Assembly (NCBI GenBank): GCA_009838625.1
Contig: VXRG01000097.1
Location: 1 to 64,000, forward strand
Reading direction: 5' to 3'
From: Caldilineaceae bacterium SB0664_bin_27
GTDB lineage: Bacteria > Chloroflexota > Anaerolineae > Caldilineales > Caldilineaceae
Length of the DNA: 64,000 bases
The number at the start of each line of letters is the position of its first letter. The first letter of the stretch is position 1. Below, piece by piece: positions 34,399 through 43,202 of the stretch. Position numbers and translations under genes: made by a program. Below the pieces are notes generated by a model. The model made no database searches. It was given only the letters and a program-made list of their open reading frames with translations, and was not told where the DNA came from.

Positions 34399-35736
34399 AT
34401 GTCTGATTCAATTGAACGAAAACAAGAGCAGAGGGGCAGCACGCTCAACCGGCGTGACTTCCTGCGCAGTGCAAGCGCGTTGGCCGGACTCGGGCTGCTT
34501 GCAGCTTGTGCCCCGGCCGCCCAACCAGCCGGCGAAATGGGCTCCGACGCACCGGCTGAGAGGGCCAGAGTCCGCTACCTGTCCTGGTGGTTTGAAGAAG
34601 GCAATCGCGGCGAAACTTGGAACAATTTTGTCGATGAATTCAACGAATACCAGACCGAAATCGAAGTCGTAGCCGAAAATATCCCATTCGACCAGTACAC
34701 GACCAAAACGATTGTCGGCACACAGTCAGGCCAGTTGGACGGCGACATCGTCATGGCCACGCCAGAGCTGGCGCCCCGCCTAATCCAGTCAGACCTCCTC
34801 GTCCCCCTCGACGACGTTCTCGTGCGCAACAGCATCACCGATTTGAGCTCCGCCCACGACGCCCTGCGCAAGGATGGCCACCTCTACGGCCTCGACATGG
34901 TTACCGTCGCCTTCGGCATCCTCTACAATAAGGATCGCTACGAGGAAGCCAATATCACGCCTGCCACGACGCCTGAGGAATGGGTTGAAGTGAGCGCCGC
35001 CCTGACCGATCGCGAGGCCCAGAAATACGGATTCTTTGCCACCCACCTGGTCAGCGAACCCTCAGACTTCTGGTTCCAACTGGAAGTGTGGTGCATGCCT
35101 TACGACGGCATTTGGGCTGAAGGCACGACCCCTCTGCTTACCTCAGATGGGATCATTCAGGGCCTCAAGCTGTTCAAGCAGATGTACGACGTCGCCATGC
35201 CTCAGGGCGCGGACAATCCAACCGGTTACCGGCTCTTCCAGAACGGGGATGTGGCCCAGGGCCTCTATGTCTCCGCGGCCGTCGGCGCCTTTACCAAGGA
35301 CGCCCCCGACCTCTATCCGAAGCTGCGCAGCGCCCCCATCCCTTGGGAGACCAATAAGTCAATTGCACGCATCCATCCAATGATGGTCAACAAGGACTCA
35401 GAGGTCGTTGAAGAGTCGCTGGAATTCGTCACCTACATGTATAAGCCCGACAACTACCGTCGTATGGTTGAAGGCTGCCAGGATGTGATCTTCGCACAGC
35501 CTTCCGCTGCCAGACAGGAGTACCTGGACGGCCTTGAGTGGTTGAAACCCGGCTATTTCGGCGTTGACTATGTAACGCCATTCGATATTGTCGGCGACTT
35601 CGTCTACAATTTCAACGAGTTCGGGCAGATCGTTATCACCAACTTTGCCGACGTGCTCATTGCCGGCAAGTCGGTTGAGGAAGCAATGGAGATCGCACAG
35701 GTGCAGGCCGAAGATCTGGCGGAACGTATCTCATAG
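34399..35736 (+). CDS. Sugar ABC transporter substrate-binding lipoprotein, family 1, Tat-type leader
   Basis: Family 1 (maltose-binding-like) extracellular solute-binding protein, 445 residues. The leader carries R18-R19-D-F-L-R and ends in LLAAC (C37), suggesting Tat export and lipidation. The mature domain starts with 'VRYLSWWFEEGN' and has the expected hinge and 'GDVAQGLYVSAAVGAF' blocks. ATG at 34399 is chosen because AAGGAGG at 34383-34389 precedes it; a longer frame from 34360 is unlikely. It is followed by a hairpin and two MalF/MalG-type permease genes. The ligand is probably a mono- or oligosaccharide, but cannot be named. Confidence 0.93.
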   Translation: MSDSIERKQEQRGSTLNRRDFLRSASALAGLGLLAACAPAAQPAGEMGSDAPAERARVRYLSWWFEEGNRGETWNNFVDEFNEYQTEIEVVAENIPFDQYTTKTIVGTQSGQLDGDIVMATPELAPRLIQSDLLVPLDDVLVRNSITDLSSAHDALRKDGHLYGLDMVTVAFGILYNKDRYEEANITPATTPEEWVEVSAALTDREAQKYGFFATHLVSEPSDFWFQLEVWCMPYDGIWAEGTTPLLTSDGIIQGLKLFKQMYDVAMPQGADNPTGYRLFQNGDVAQGLYVSAAVGAFTKDAPDLYPKLRSAPIPWETNKSIARIHPMMVNKDSEVVEESLEFVTYMYKPDNYRRMVEGCQDVIFAQPSAARQEYLDGLEWLKPGYFGVDYVTPFDIVGDFVYNFNEFGQIVITNFADVLIAGKSVEEAMEIAQVQAEDLAERIS

Positions 35737-35743
35737 CAAAATA

Positions 35744-35795
35744 GGCGAGGGGCGGCTGGACCGGCACGACACCGTTCTCTCCCGTTACCCTCGCC
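35744..35795 (+). promoter_or_regulatory. Intercistronic stem-loop after binding-protein gene
   Basis: GGCGAGGG (35744-35751) pairs perfectly with CCCTCGCC (35788-35795) across a 36-base loop. It lies eight bases after the binding-protein stop and about 90 bases before the permease genes. No U-run follows. Confidence 0.5.
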
Positions 35796-35888
35796 TTCCC
35801 CATTCGTGACGCATTTCAAATCGGCGAAAATGACGCCTGCACGAGCAGGACCCATTCACCTCTCGCAAGACGCCTAGTCTATTCAATA

Positions 35889-36839
35889 ATGAATGAACGA
35901 GTCGATGCAGACGCCTTGGCGGGCCGCTCCGGCGGCAGAAAGTCGCCTCCCCGCCTCTTCCGTCGGCGCTATCTCTTGCCCTTCGCACTGGTCCTCCCAA
36001 TCGTCCTCTACGAAGGGCTTCTGATCGTCTACCCCATTGTCCAGGGCATTTATGGTAGTTTCACACGCATCGAGTTGGCATCCAGCGCGGCCACAATCTG
36101 GGTGGGATGGGACAACTACGAGCGCATGTTCTCCGACCCTGCCTTCTGGAAAGTGATCCGGGTCACGCTCCTGTTCACCTCTCTGGTTATCGTGGTCGCC
36201 CTGACGGTCGGCCTCCTCACCGCGCTGCTCTTCAATCGGCCATTCCGTTTCCGCCCAGTCGCGCGCGGCATGCTGATGATGCCCTGGGCCATCCCCGAAG
36301 TTCCCGTCGTTATGATCTTCATCTGGATCCTCAGCCCCCAGTTCGGCGTCGTCAACATACTGGCGCGCATGCTCCCCGGCGTCACCCAGAACCCTCAGTG
36401 GCTGCAGGTACCAGAGCTGGCGATGGCTTGGATGGTGCTGATCTCCTCCTGGAAAGCATTCCCCTTCTACAGCCTCGTGATCCTCGCAGCCTTGCAGGCC
36501 ATTCCCCAGGAACTCTACGAGGCCGCCCGCGTCGACGGCGGCAACCGTCTGCAGCTCTTCTGGCATGTGACCATCCCGGGTATTGGCTCAACCCTCGAGC
36601 TTCTCGTCGTCTTGGCCGCCATTTTTTCATTTAAGCAGTTCACCATCATCTTCCTGATGACCGGAGGCGGCCCCTCAGGCACTACGGAAACGATCGTAAT
36701 CCGCATCTTCAATACCGCCTTCCGCTTCTACGACTACTCCTACGCAACTGCGCTGGGCGTAGCCGGTTTCGTCGTCTCTCTCGTTGTCGCCCTCGTCTTC
36801 ATCCTTATGCAAGTCCGTCGCACACAGGAAACCGCCTGA
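35889..36839 (+). CDS. Sugar ABC transporter permease, MalF/UgpA type
   Basis: First membrane subunit of the importer, 316 residues. Six hydrophobic segments begin with 'YLLPFALVLPIVLYEGLLIVYP'. The ATPase-contacting EAA loop reads 'EAARVDGGNRLQLFWHVTIPGI', the usual form for carbohydrate permeases. Its stop is one base from the next permease start, so the two are coupled. The binding-protein gene lies upstream behind a stem-loop. Confidence 0.93.
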   Translation: MNERVDADALAGRSGGRKSPPRLFRRRYLLPFALVLPIVLYEGLLIVYPIVQGIYGSFTRIELASSAATIWVGWDNYERMFSDPAFWKVIRVTLLFTSLVIVVALTVGLLTALLFNRPFRFRPVARGMLMMPWAIPEVPVVMIFIWILSPQFGVVNILARMLPGVTQNPQWLQVPELAMAWMVLISSWKAFPFYSLVILAALQAIPQELYEAARVDGGNRLQLFWHVTIPGIGSTLELLVVLAAIFSFKQFTIIFLMTGGGPSGTTETIVIRIFNTAFRFYDYSYATALGVAGFVVSLVVALVFILMQVRRTQETA

Positions 36840-36840
36840 A

Positions 36841-37716
36841 ATGGTTGCCCATGTTGAGGACACACGTGCAGCGGCGTCCAAGCTTACCGCTAGGCGCCTG
36901 CTCAACAGCTCCCTTTTCTACCTCACCGTGGCTGTCGTCTCCTTGATCATCGTGTTCCCCGTCTACTGGATGATGATAAGCACGTTCCAGCCCAGCAAGT
37001 ACATTTTGCACTTCCCGCCTCCCCTGCTTCCCCAGGAGCTCTACTTCGATCAGTTCGGCGAACTGTTCAGCGAACACCCAATCGCGAAATGGCTGCGAAA
37101 CTCTTTCCTCATCGCCGTCATGACAATGCTGCTCTGCATGGCCCTCTCGGTTCTGGGAGCGTTCGCGCTGTCCAACTTGCGATGGCCGGGTCGCAACCTG
37201 TTCGGACTGTTTCTGTTGGTGACCCAGATGCTGCCCGAAGTCTTGATCCTGATTCCTCTCTACATCCTTTATCGCCGTCTCAACATTCTGAACAGCATTC
37301 CATCACTGGCCCTGATCGACGCCGCCTTCATTCTCCCTATCTGTATCTGGATTCTCAAGGGAGTCTTCGACAACGTCCCCCCGGAAGTGCTCGACGCTTC
37401 CGTCGTGGACGGATGTACGGAGTTGGGCGCACTATGGCGAATCGTCCTGCCGTTGTCCGCGCCCGGCTTGGCCGCAGTCGCAGTTGTCGCCTTCTTCTTC
37501 GCCTGGAATGAATACCTTTATGCCGGTATCATGCTCAGCAGCGGGGACTTCATGCCCGCCTCTGTGGGCCTCTCCACCCTCAAAGCGATCGCCCAGACGC
37601 CGGTGGAACAATACATGGCCGCCGGGCTTGTCTTTTCAGTTCTGCCTGTGGTCTTCTACCTCGCGATGCAGAGGTATATCGTTTCCGGCCTGACGGCCGG
37701 TGCGGTCAAGGGGTAA
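36841..37716 (+). CDS. Sugar ABC transporter permease, MalG/UgpE type
   Basis: Second membrane subunit, 291 residues, with the MalG-type N-terminus (one helix followed by 'FPVYWMMISTFQPSKYI'). The EAA loop is 'DASVVDGCTELGALWRIVLPLSAPG', and five further helices are visible. The start at 36841 follows the upstream TGA by one base; an in-frame ATG at 36784 would overlap the preceding gene by 56 bases. No ATPase gene follows, so a shared MsmX/UgpC-type ATPase encoded elsewhere is implied. Confidence 0.93.
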   Translation: MVAHVEDTRAAASKLTARRLLNSSLFYLTVAVVSLIIVFPVYWMMISTFQPSKYILHFPPPLLPQELYFDQFGELFSEHPIAKWLRNSFLIAVMTMLLCMALSVLGAFALSNLRWPGRNLFGLFLLVTQMLPEVLILIPLYILYRRLNILNSIPSLALIDAAFILPICIWILKGVFDNVPPEVLDASVVDGCTELGALWRIVLPLSAPGLAAVAVVAFFFAWNEYLYAGIMLSSGDFMPASVGLSTLKAIAQTPVEQYMAAGLVFSVLPVVFYLAMQRYIVSGLTAGAVKG

Positions 37717-37797
37717 GAGCTAGCGGGTCGTGAATGGCTCGCAGTTATCTGAGGCTCGCCTCCCCTCATTCGCAAACAGATTGGAGATTTGTGTACA

Positions 37798-38514
37798 GTG
37801 GAAACAGGTCATTTACTCCTTGCCGGCGGCTCTGAATTCGGAGGCCAGATGGCCGCCCCCGACCGCCGCAGCATCGAACTGGCTGGCGGTCTCGACACTC
37901 CCATAGCAATAATCCCAACGGCCGCCGCGCCCGACAACAACCACCGCCGAGCCGGCGAAAACGGCCGCCGCTGGTTCACCAGCCTGGGCGCGACCAATGT
38001 CCAGGTCGTCCCCCTGATCGACCGCGACTCAGCCGCAGATTCGAATGTAGTCGAAGCCGCGGCCGAAGCGAAACTGATATATCTGTTGGGTGGCTTTCCC
38101 GGCTATCTATGTGAAACGCTTCGCGGCTCGCCCGCCTGGTCGGCCATGCTCACGGCCTACGCCGGCGGCGCCGTACTGGCCGGAAGCAGCGCAGGCGCTA
38201 TGGTACTTTGCCAGCATCTCAACGACCCGCATGGACAGGGCACGACAGCTGGCCTTGGACTCATCCCTGACGCCATCGTCCTGCCCCATCACAACACCTT
38301 TGGACAGGGCTGGGCCGACCGGCTACGGGGAATCCTGCCCGACGCAACACTAATCGGCATCGACGAAGAAACCGCCATGATAAGCGAAGGACCAGCCCAG
38401 CAGTGGCGCGTATACGGCGCCGGCGACGTCACTCTCTATCTGCCCGGCCACAAACTGTCGCACCCTCAGCGCTACCTAGCCGGCCAGGTGCTGCGTCTCC
38501 AACTCCCTGACTGA
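37798..38514 (+). CDS. Peptidase S51/cyanophycinase-like protein
   Basis: Class I glutamine-amidotransferase-like fold of the S51 group (dipeptidase E, cyanophycinase), 238 residues. The nucleophile elbow reads A-G-S-S121-A-G-A-M, and 'LLGGFPGYL' and 'HHNTFGQGW' correspond to other conserved blocks. The usual family role is cleavage of Asp-containing peptides. GTG at 37798 is preferred since GGAG at 37783-37786 is well spaced; a TTG at 37789 lies too close to that site. It follows the sugar permease genes by about 80 bases on the same strand, an unusual partner for a sugar importer. Confidence 0.8.
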   Translation: METGHLLLAGGSEFGGQMAAPDRRSIELAGGLDTPIAIIPTAAAPDNNHRRAGENGRRWFTSLGATNVQVVPLIDRDSAADSNVVEAAAEAKLIYLLGGFPGYLCETLRGSPAWSAMLTAYAGGAVLAGSSAGAMVLCQHLNDPHGQGTTAGLGLIPDAIVLPHHNTFGQGWADRLRGILPDATLIGIDEETAMISEGPAQQWRVYGAGDVTLYLPGHKLSHPQRYLAGQVLRLQLPD

Positions 38515-38566
38515 TTCCGGGAGACCGTCTTGACCGCCAGGAACACGAGGACACTGCTGGCAGGCA

Positions 38567-39130
38567 TCAAATGCGCAAAATGCGGAAGTCCTCAAACCTG
38601 ATCCAGTGCTCCTCTTCAGGCGGCCCGTTATAGCACTGAATGCTGACCTGCTCGTTATCCGCAGGCGCCAGCTCCCCCGTGGCCGCCGTCTCGAATGCAG
38701 ACGCCCCTTCCGGACGGTACTGTGCCTCCCACGACTCAGCATCCACCACCAGTCGCAGCCGCACACTCTGCGTAGGCATCGCCTTGCTGCCTGGAATGAT
38801 GAACACCTCCCCGTCTATCAGTTCCTTAACCTCCTTGAAAACCGGCTCCCCGTCCTGGTACCACGTGATGCCCGCCTGCTCGTACTGCTGTGTTGGCGCA
38901 CGATGGTTTATGATCGTCACTTCAATCGCATACACGCCCGTACTTCGGTCCGGCGCCGGCCGCACAAGCGCATTCCTCACTGTTCCCGCTACGCCGGGCT
39001 CCACCACGATCTCCAGCCCACAGTCACGTATTCTCCAACGTTCCGGATTTTCGCGAATCCAGAACCACTCGGAGTCCATTTCACCTTCAAACCGCTCGCT
39101 GAAAATCAGCTGTTCTTCCGACTTACCCAT
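38567..39130 (-). CDS. Concanavalin-A-like jelly-roll protein, DUF1349-like
   Basis: A 187-residue protein without export signal, made of alternating beta-strands ending 'EEEHWIRFEDFRILRI'. The blocks 'QYEQAGITWYQDGEPVFKEVKE', 'VRLRLVVDAESWEAQYRP' and 'VSIQCYNGP' resemble the DUF1349 or GH43 C-terminal beta-sandwich. Such domains bind or cap carbohydrates. ATG at 39130 follows a GGAG site; an in-frame start at 39157 is less likely. It is the second gene of a two-gene minus-strand unit with the DUF1961 protein. Confidence 0.65.
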   Translation of the reverse strand: MGKSEEQLIFSERFEGEMDSEWFWIRENPERWRIRDCGLEIVVEPGVAGTVRNALVRPAPDRSTGVYAIEVTIINHRAPTQQYEQAGITWYQDGEPVFKEVKELIDGEVFIIPGSKAMPTQSVRLRLVVDAESWEAQYRPEGASAFETAATGELAPADNEQVSIQCYNGPPEEEHWIRFEDFRILRI

Positions 39131-39200
39131 AATCTTCACTCCTCTAGCACTGACCATACTTGCCTGTCTTGCCCCGCTCTCCCAGTTGCCGTCGCAGACT

Positions 39201-39890
39201 CTACTCTCCCTCCCGGCTTATTCTCCGCACGACCAGATTCGCGTACTCGCCCACCAGAGGCGCCATCTGCCGCAGCCCTAACTTTCCGCCTCCCAGCACT
39301 GGCCCATAGCTGACCCCGTCGTCGCGCCAGCTGAAAATCGGCAACTCGTTGATCGAAAAGGCAACTTCTGCCCCGCACTTGACCATCTGAATCCGGTACG
39401 GAGGTGCCGCATCCGCAACAAGCGGAATCGGATCCGCGCCTTGGGCCACCATGTGAAAGCCGTAGCTCTTGCGCAAATTGCAGATGTGAAAGGCGCGCTC
39501 CTCCGGCCAACGACGTCTGAAATAGGATACGTGCAACGCGTTGATATCCCCGTGGTGATACTGTTGGTACTCACCTGTGCGTTCAGCCAATGATGAATCG
39601 AACAGGTCTTCGCCGTTTTGTCCCGTCGCCGACAGGAACAGAATGCACAACCCCGGCTCCTGCACCGGCCAGAACTCCCATTCAATACTCACATCCCCCG
39701 GAAACGTCTCGGGGCACCATAGGACAAAGTTGGACTTCTGCCCCTCCTCAGGATCGCGCAGATTCTCCATCCGCATCCGCCCGTTGGGAAAACTGATGCG
39801 CGCCTCTCCTTCCAACCTGAATCCGGCCGCGTCCGACGCGTTCGCGAGAGAGTTGCTATAGACAATGTCCGCAAAGTTGAACCGGCTCAT
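39201..39890 (-). CDS. DUF1961 family protein
   Basis: Recognisable DUF1961 member, 229 residues, about full length. Characteristic blocks are 'GLCILFLSATGQNGEDLFD', 'RTGEYQQYHHGDINALHVSY', 'RRWPEERAFHICNLRKSYGF' and 'AQGADPIP'. The fold is expected to be a beta jelly-roll, and the family is often found in polysaccharide-utilisation contexts; the biochemical role is not established to my knowledge. There is no signal peptide. It is transcribed with the DUF1349-like gene 70 bases downstream. Confidence 0.85.
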   Translation of the reverse strand: MSRFNFADIVYSNSLANASDAAGFRLEGEARISFPNGRMRMENLRDPEEGQKSNFVLWCPETFPGDVSIEWEFWPVQEPGLCILFLSATGQNGEDLFDSSLAERTGEYQQYHHGDINALHVSYFRRRWPEERAFHICNLRKSYGFHMVAQGADPIPLVADAAPPYRIQMVKCGAEVAFSINELPIFSWRDDGVSYGPVLGGGKLGLRQMAPLVGEYANLVVRRISREGE

Positions 39891-40222
39891 AGCTCTCCTC
39901 TAAGAATTCCTTCGCTCCGTGCAGGAGTGAATCCTACGTGCCGAGACCGAATGTGTCAAAGCGCTAAGAGGCCCTGCAGAACGGAACAATACCCGACATG
40001 AAACGCAAAGGGAATTTCGCGTAGAAATCTAGAGTCCACCAATCTTCTTCTCCGTACTCTCCCATCCCCGCCACGTGTGCATTGCAGAAGTTGGGGCGAA
40101 ATCTCGTATGCGTAGGGAAGCCCAAGCGCCGCCTTATGCCACTTCAATTCCTCTAACCACTGACCCCTAACCCCTGCCGTGTCCACCCCAAATCTGGGAA
40201 GCACCCCTCCTACGCAAGCCAC
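39891..40222. other. Intergenic region between divergent units
   Basis: No gene seen. It should contain the promoter for the leftward DUF1961 unit, for which no clear consensus was found. The short frame on the minus strand lacks a ribosome-binding site. Confidence 0.4.
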
Positions 40223-40251
40223 TTGACATGACCAATCACAATCAGTATCCT
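40223..40251 (+). promoter_or_regulatory. Sigma70-type promoter upstream of PhyH gene
   Basis: A perfect TTGACA (40223-40228), a 17-base spacer and TATCCT (40246-40251, four of six). The PhyH start is 74 bases beyond the -10 box. Confidence 0.5.
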
Positions 40252-40324
40252 TGTACCGTAAATTCAGCTTCGTATGAAGGCCCGACTGAAGTACCAGCAC
40301 AATTGCACATGAAAGGAAGTTCCA

Positions 40325-41368
40325 ATGTCAAGGGAAATCCGCGAGTTCCGCGTTTCGAACGACGCCTTCGACGACCCCGCCGAACTGCAGCGCCGCCTCG
40401 CTGACGAGGGCTATCTCTTCTTCAGACAGCTCCAGGACCCTGACAAAATGAGCGAGCTGCGCCGCGTCATGATGACCAAAATCCAGGAAATCGGCTGGCT
40501 CCTGCCCGATACTGACCCCTATGACGGTATCGCCGACGTTTCCAAGCAATGCACCGAGGGCGACCGTGAATACGTTGACGGCTATAGCCAGGTCTACAAG
40601 TTGGAGCCCTTCCATCGCGCCGCCCACTGGCCCGAAGTAACATCCATGATCGAAAAGATCATGGGTCGCCCCATCATGCCCCACCCAAATCAGATCGCCC
40701 GTCTCTGGTTCCCCAAATACACCGAACACACCACCCCCATGCACCAGGACTTCGTCCACTTCCAGGGCAACTTTGAGACCTACACCAGCTGGGCCCCAAT
40801 CGGCGACTGCCCCATCGAGCTCGGCCCCCTCGCCGTCATCCCCGGCTCCCACAAAGTCGGACGCGTTCTTGACCACCACTTCTCCCTCGGCGCCGGCGCC
40901 TTGAAAGTCGATGTCGACGCCGAAGAAGAGATTGAACCGGATTGGCACTCGACCGACTTCGAGATAGGTGACACGCTCATCTTCCCCGCTCTCACCATCC
41001 ACCAGGCCCTGCCGAACTACACCGAGGACCGCCTGCGCCTCTCGCTCGACAACCGCTACCAGGCCGTCGGCGACCTAATTGCCGAGCAGATGCTCACCCC
41101 CCACGGCCCCAGCGGCCTCGAATGGGAAGAGGTCTACGAAGGCTGGCAGTCCGACGAATATAAGTACTACTGGAAGGACTTCGACAACCCAGTGGTAGCC
41201 AAGGATTCGAGCTTTGGCGAAAAGGGCTTTGCCGAAGCCCTCGAACTGGCCCGCGCCGGCGACGAACACGCCGTAATCGGCCTTCAACGCGCCATCAAAT
41301 TCGATCCCGATTCCGAAGCCGCCCAGTCTGCCAGAGAAGCACTTGCCGAAGCTGGAGTAGAGACTTAG
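40325..41368 (+). CDS. Phytanoyl-CoA dioxygenase (PhyH) family protein
   Basis: Fe(II)/2-oxoglutarate-dependent oxygenase fold, 347 residues, likely hydroxylating a small organic substrate. The iron triad is H140-Q-D142 and H226; the nearby R238 would bind 2-oxoglutarate. A C-terminal tail of about 60 residues is Ala/Glu-rich and helical. In bacteria this family covers many substrates and phytanoyl-CoA is rarely the real one. It precedes a sugar ABC operon by about 220 bases, which hints at oxidation of the imported compound. One of five PhyH genes in the window, with low mutual similarity. Confidence 0.9.
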   Translation: MSREIREFRVSNDAFDDPAELQRRLADEGYLFFRQLQDPDKMSELRRVMMTKIQEIGWLLPDTDPYDGIADVSKQCTEGDREYVDGYSQVYKLEPFHRAAHWPEVTSMIEKIMGRPIMPHPNQIARLWFPKYTEHTTPMHQDFVHFQGNFETYTSWAPIGDCPIELGPLAVIPGSHKVGRVLDHHFSLGAGALKVDVDAEEEIEPDWHSTDFEIGDTLIFPALTIHQALPNYTEDRLRLSLDNRYQAVGDLIAEQMLTPHGPSGLEWEEVYEGWQSDEYKYYWKDFDNPVVAKDSSFGEKGFAEALELARAGDEHAVIGLQRAIKFDPDSEAAQSAREALAEAGVET

Positions 41369-41587
41369 GCCGCCATCTGGCTTCCGCACTCTATCGCCTA
41401 CCACAACGGTGGCTGAAATAACGCCCTTCAAGATTTCTTTTAGGGTCACGTCGTCTTCATCACCGCAAACCTTCAACTTTGAGGAGGTGAATTAGCCCGC
41501 TGCTGCTCGCTCTCGATACGGCGCCCATCGGGGCCCGTACGACTTCCTGATTAATCGACTATCAAGGACAAGGAGAAGAGGCAGAAA

Positions 41588-43123
41588 ATGACTGGCAATG
41601 GTCTGAGTAGACGAAACTTTCTGAAAGCCTCCGCCGGCGCAGTAGGCGTGGGCTTGATGGCCGCCTGCGCCGCCCCAGGCGCCCCCGCCGGAGAAGAGAT
41701 GGCTGAAGATTCCGGCGGCGAAGCGGCCGCCATGGAAAGGGTGGACGTTCACTGTAACCTCGCACAGCTGCAACCCACCGAGTGGACCACCCGCTCTGCC
41801 GAACACCCCTTGGTCGGCAACGCAGCACGCATTCTCGCCGAGCGCTTTGAAGAAATCAACCCCGATATCGCCGTCGTATTCGACGAATCCGGTGATGACG
41901 CCTGGCTAACCGCCGCAGTAAGCTCTGGAGAATCCCCCGACCTGATGAGTCGCCTCGACCTCGTTCAACGCGGCTGGTGCGTCCCCATCGACGACTGGCT
42001 TGATGCCCCCAGCCGCTACGCAATCCAATACGACACCTGGTCCGAAAGCTTCTATCCTTCCATGATGGAGTCTTTGACCTGGTCTGACGGCCTCGACTAC
42101 TGTGCCCCCATCCGCGCCATCTGGCCCTACCTCGAAGTGGGACTCGCCTGCAACATGGAGATCTTCAATGAGCACGGACTCTCGCCGCCTGCCACCTGGA
42201 CCGAACAGATGGAGGTCTCCCAGGCCCTCAAGCAAGCCGGCCTTGGCCTCTCTCCCTGGCCCCGCGAAGGCGAGACCGGCAACTGCTGGCCCCTTGCACT
42301 CCAGATCCTCCCACCCATGATGCAGGAAGTCTGCATCGAAATGGACGCCGACAATGACTTCTTCGTCGGCATCGAGGAAGCTCTGCCCGCTCACAACGCC
42401 GAGCTCATCGGCCCCTACACACCCATCTACCAACGAGCTTGGGACGAAATGTATGCTCTCGCTCTGACATGGGTGGACGGCTTCAACACCACCGATCTCG
42501 ACCTCCTCTGGCGTGAAGGCTCGGTCGGTATGCAGTACCGCGCCACTTGGGAATTCGCGACCTTGGCCAACGACCCCAACGTAGACTTCGAGCGCACCTT
42601 CGTTCCCTCGCCAATGCCCGCCGCTGCCGACATTCCCCCCACCGTCAGCATGCCCGGCGCAGTCGACCCCAATGACTATACCGCCGGCGACGGCAATGTG
42701 CCCGGCGAACACGTGCAGGCCATTCGCGGCCCCCAGGACGTAATGCTCAAGTCCTCAACCGAGATGCGCGGCAACCGCGACCAGGTCATCAACTGGTGGC
42801 AGTTCATCACCGAGCCAGAGAACAACGCCTTCCTCAACAACGAAAACCAGCAGTACATCCCGTCCGCCAAGGATGCCAAGCTCGGACCGTTATGGTCCAC
42901 CATCGGGGGATATAAACTACCCCTCTACACCTACACCATCGCTTGGTGGGGCATGGGGCTCCTCTGGGACTGGGACTACTTCACCGAGTGGCGGCGAATC
43001 TTCGTGGCCTGGGTGATCGGCGACATGGACCGAGCCGAATTCTTCGAGCGCCAGCAGCGCTCCTGGGATGAAGGTGTCGCTCGCTACGAAGCCCTGCTCG
43101 CCGACCAAGAATCAGACAGCTAA
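41588..43123 (+). CDS. Sugar ABC transporter substrate-binding lipoprotein, Tat-type leader
   Basis: Extracellular solute-binding protein, 511 residues, on the long side for family 1. The leader has R8-R9-N-F-L-K and ends in MAAC (C27). It has 'AARILAERFEEINPDIAVVFDES' and an aromatic-rich C-terminal lobe ('AWWGMGLLWDWDYFTEWRR') suited to stacking on sugar rings. AAGGAGAAG lies just upstream of the ATG. A hairpin, a small membrane protein gene and two permease genes follow. Substrate unknown; the adjacent GH32/43-like protein suggests an oligosaccharide. Confidence 0.92.
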   Translation: MTGNGLSRRNFLKASAGAVGVGLMAACAAPGAPAGEEMAEDSGGEAAAMERVDVHCNLAQLQPTEWTTRSAEHPLVGNAARILAERFEEINPDIAVVFDESGDDAWLTAAVSSGESPDLMSRLDLVQRGWCVPIDDWLDAPSRYAIQYDTWSESFYPSMMESLTWSDGLDYCAPIRAIWPYLEVGLACNMEIFNEHGLSPPATWTEQMEVSQALKQAGLGLSPWPREGETGNCWPLALQILPPMMQEVCIEMDADNDFFVGIEEALPAHNAELIGPYTPIYQRAWDEMYALALTWVDGFNTTDLDLLWREGSVGMQYRATWEFATLANDPNVDFERTFVPSPMPAAADIPPTVSMPGAVDPNDYTAGDGNVPGEHVQAIRGPQDVMLKSSTEMRGNRDQVINWWQFITEPENNAFLNNENQQYIPSAKDAKLGPLWSTIGGYKLPLYTYTIAWWGMGLLWDWDYFTEWRRIFVAWVIGDMDRAEFFERQQRSWDEGVARYEALLADQESDS

Positions 43124-43138
43124 ATTGACGAATCTGTG

Positions 43139-43175
43139 GGTGAGCGGATAGCGGCCCTTGCCCTGTCCGCTCACC
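43139..43175 (+). promoter_or_regulatory. Intercistronic stem-loop after binding-protein gene
   Basis: GGTGAGCGGA (43139-43148) pairs perfectly over 10 bp with TCCGCTCACC (43166-43175) across a 17-base loop. It starts 15 bases after the binding-protein stop and ends 27 bases before the next start. No U-run follows. Confidence 0.6.
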
Positions 43176-43202
43176 ACATTCCGTCTTCCTCCTTCCGCTC
43201 AC

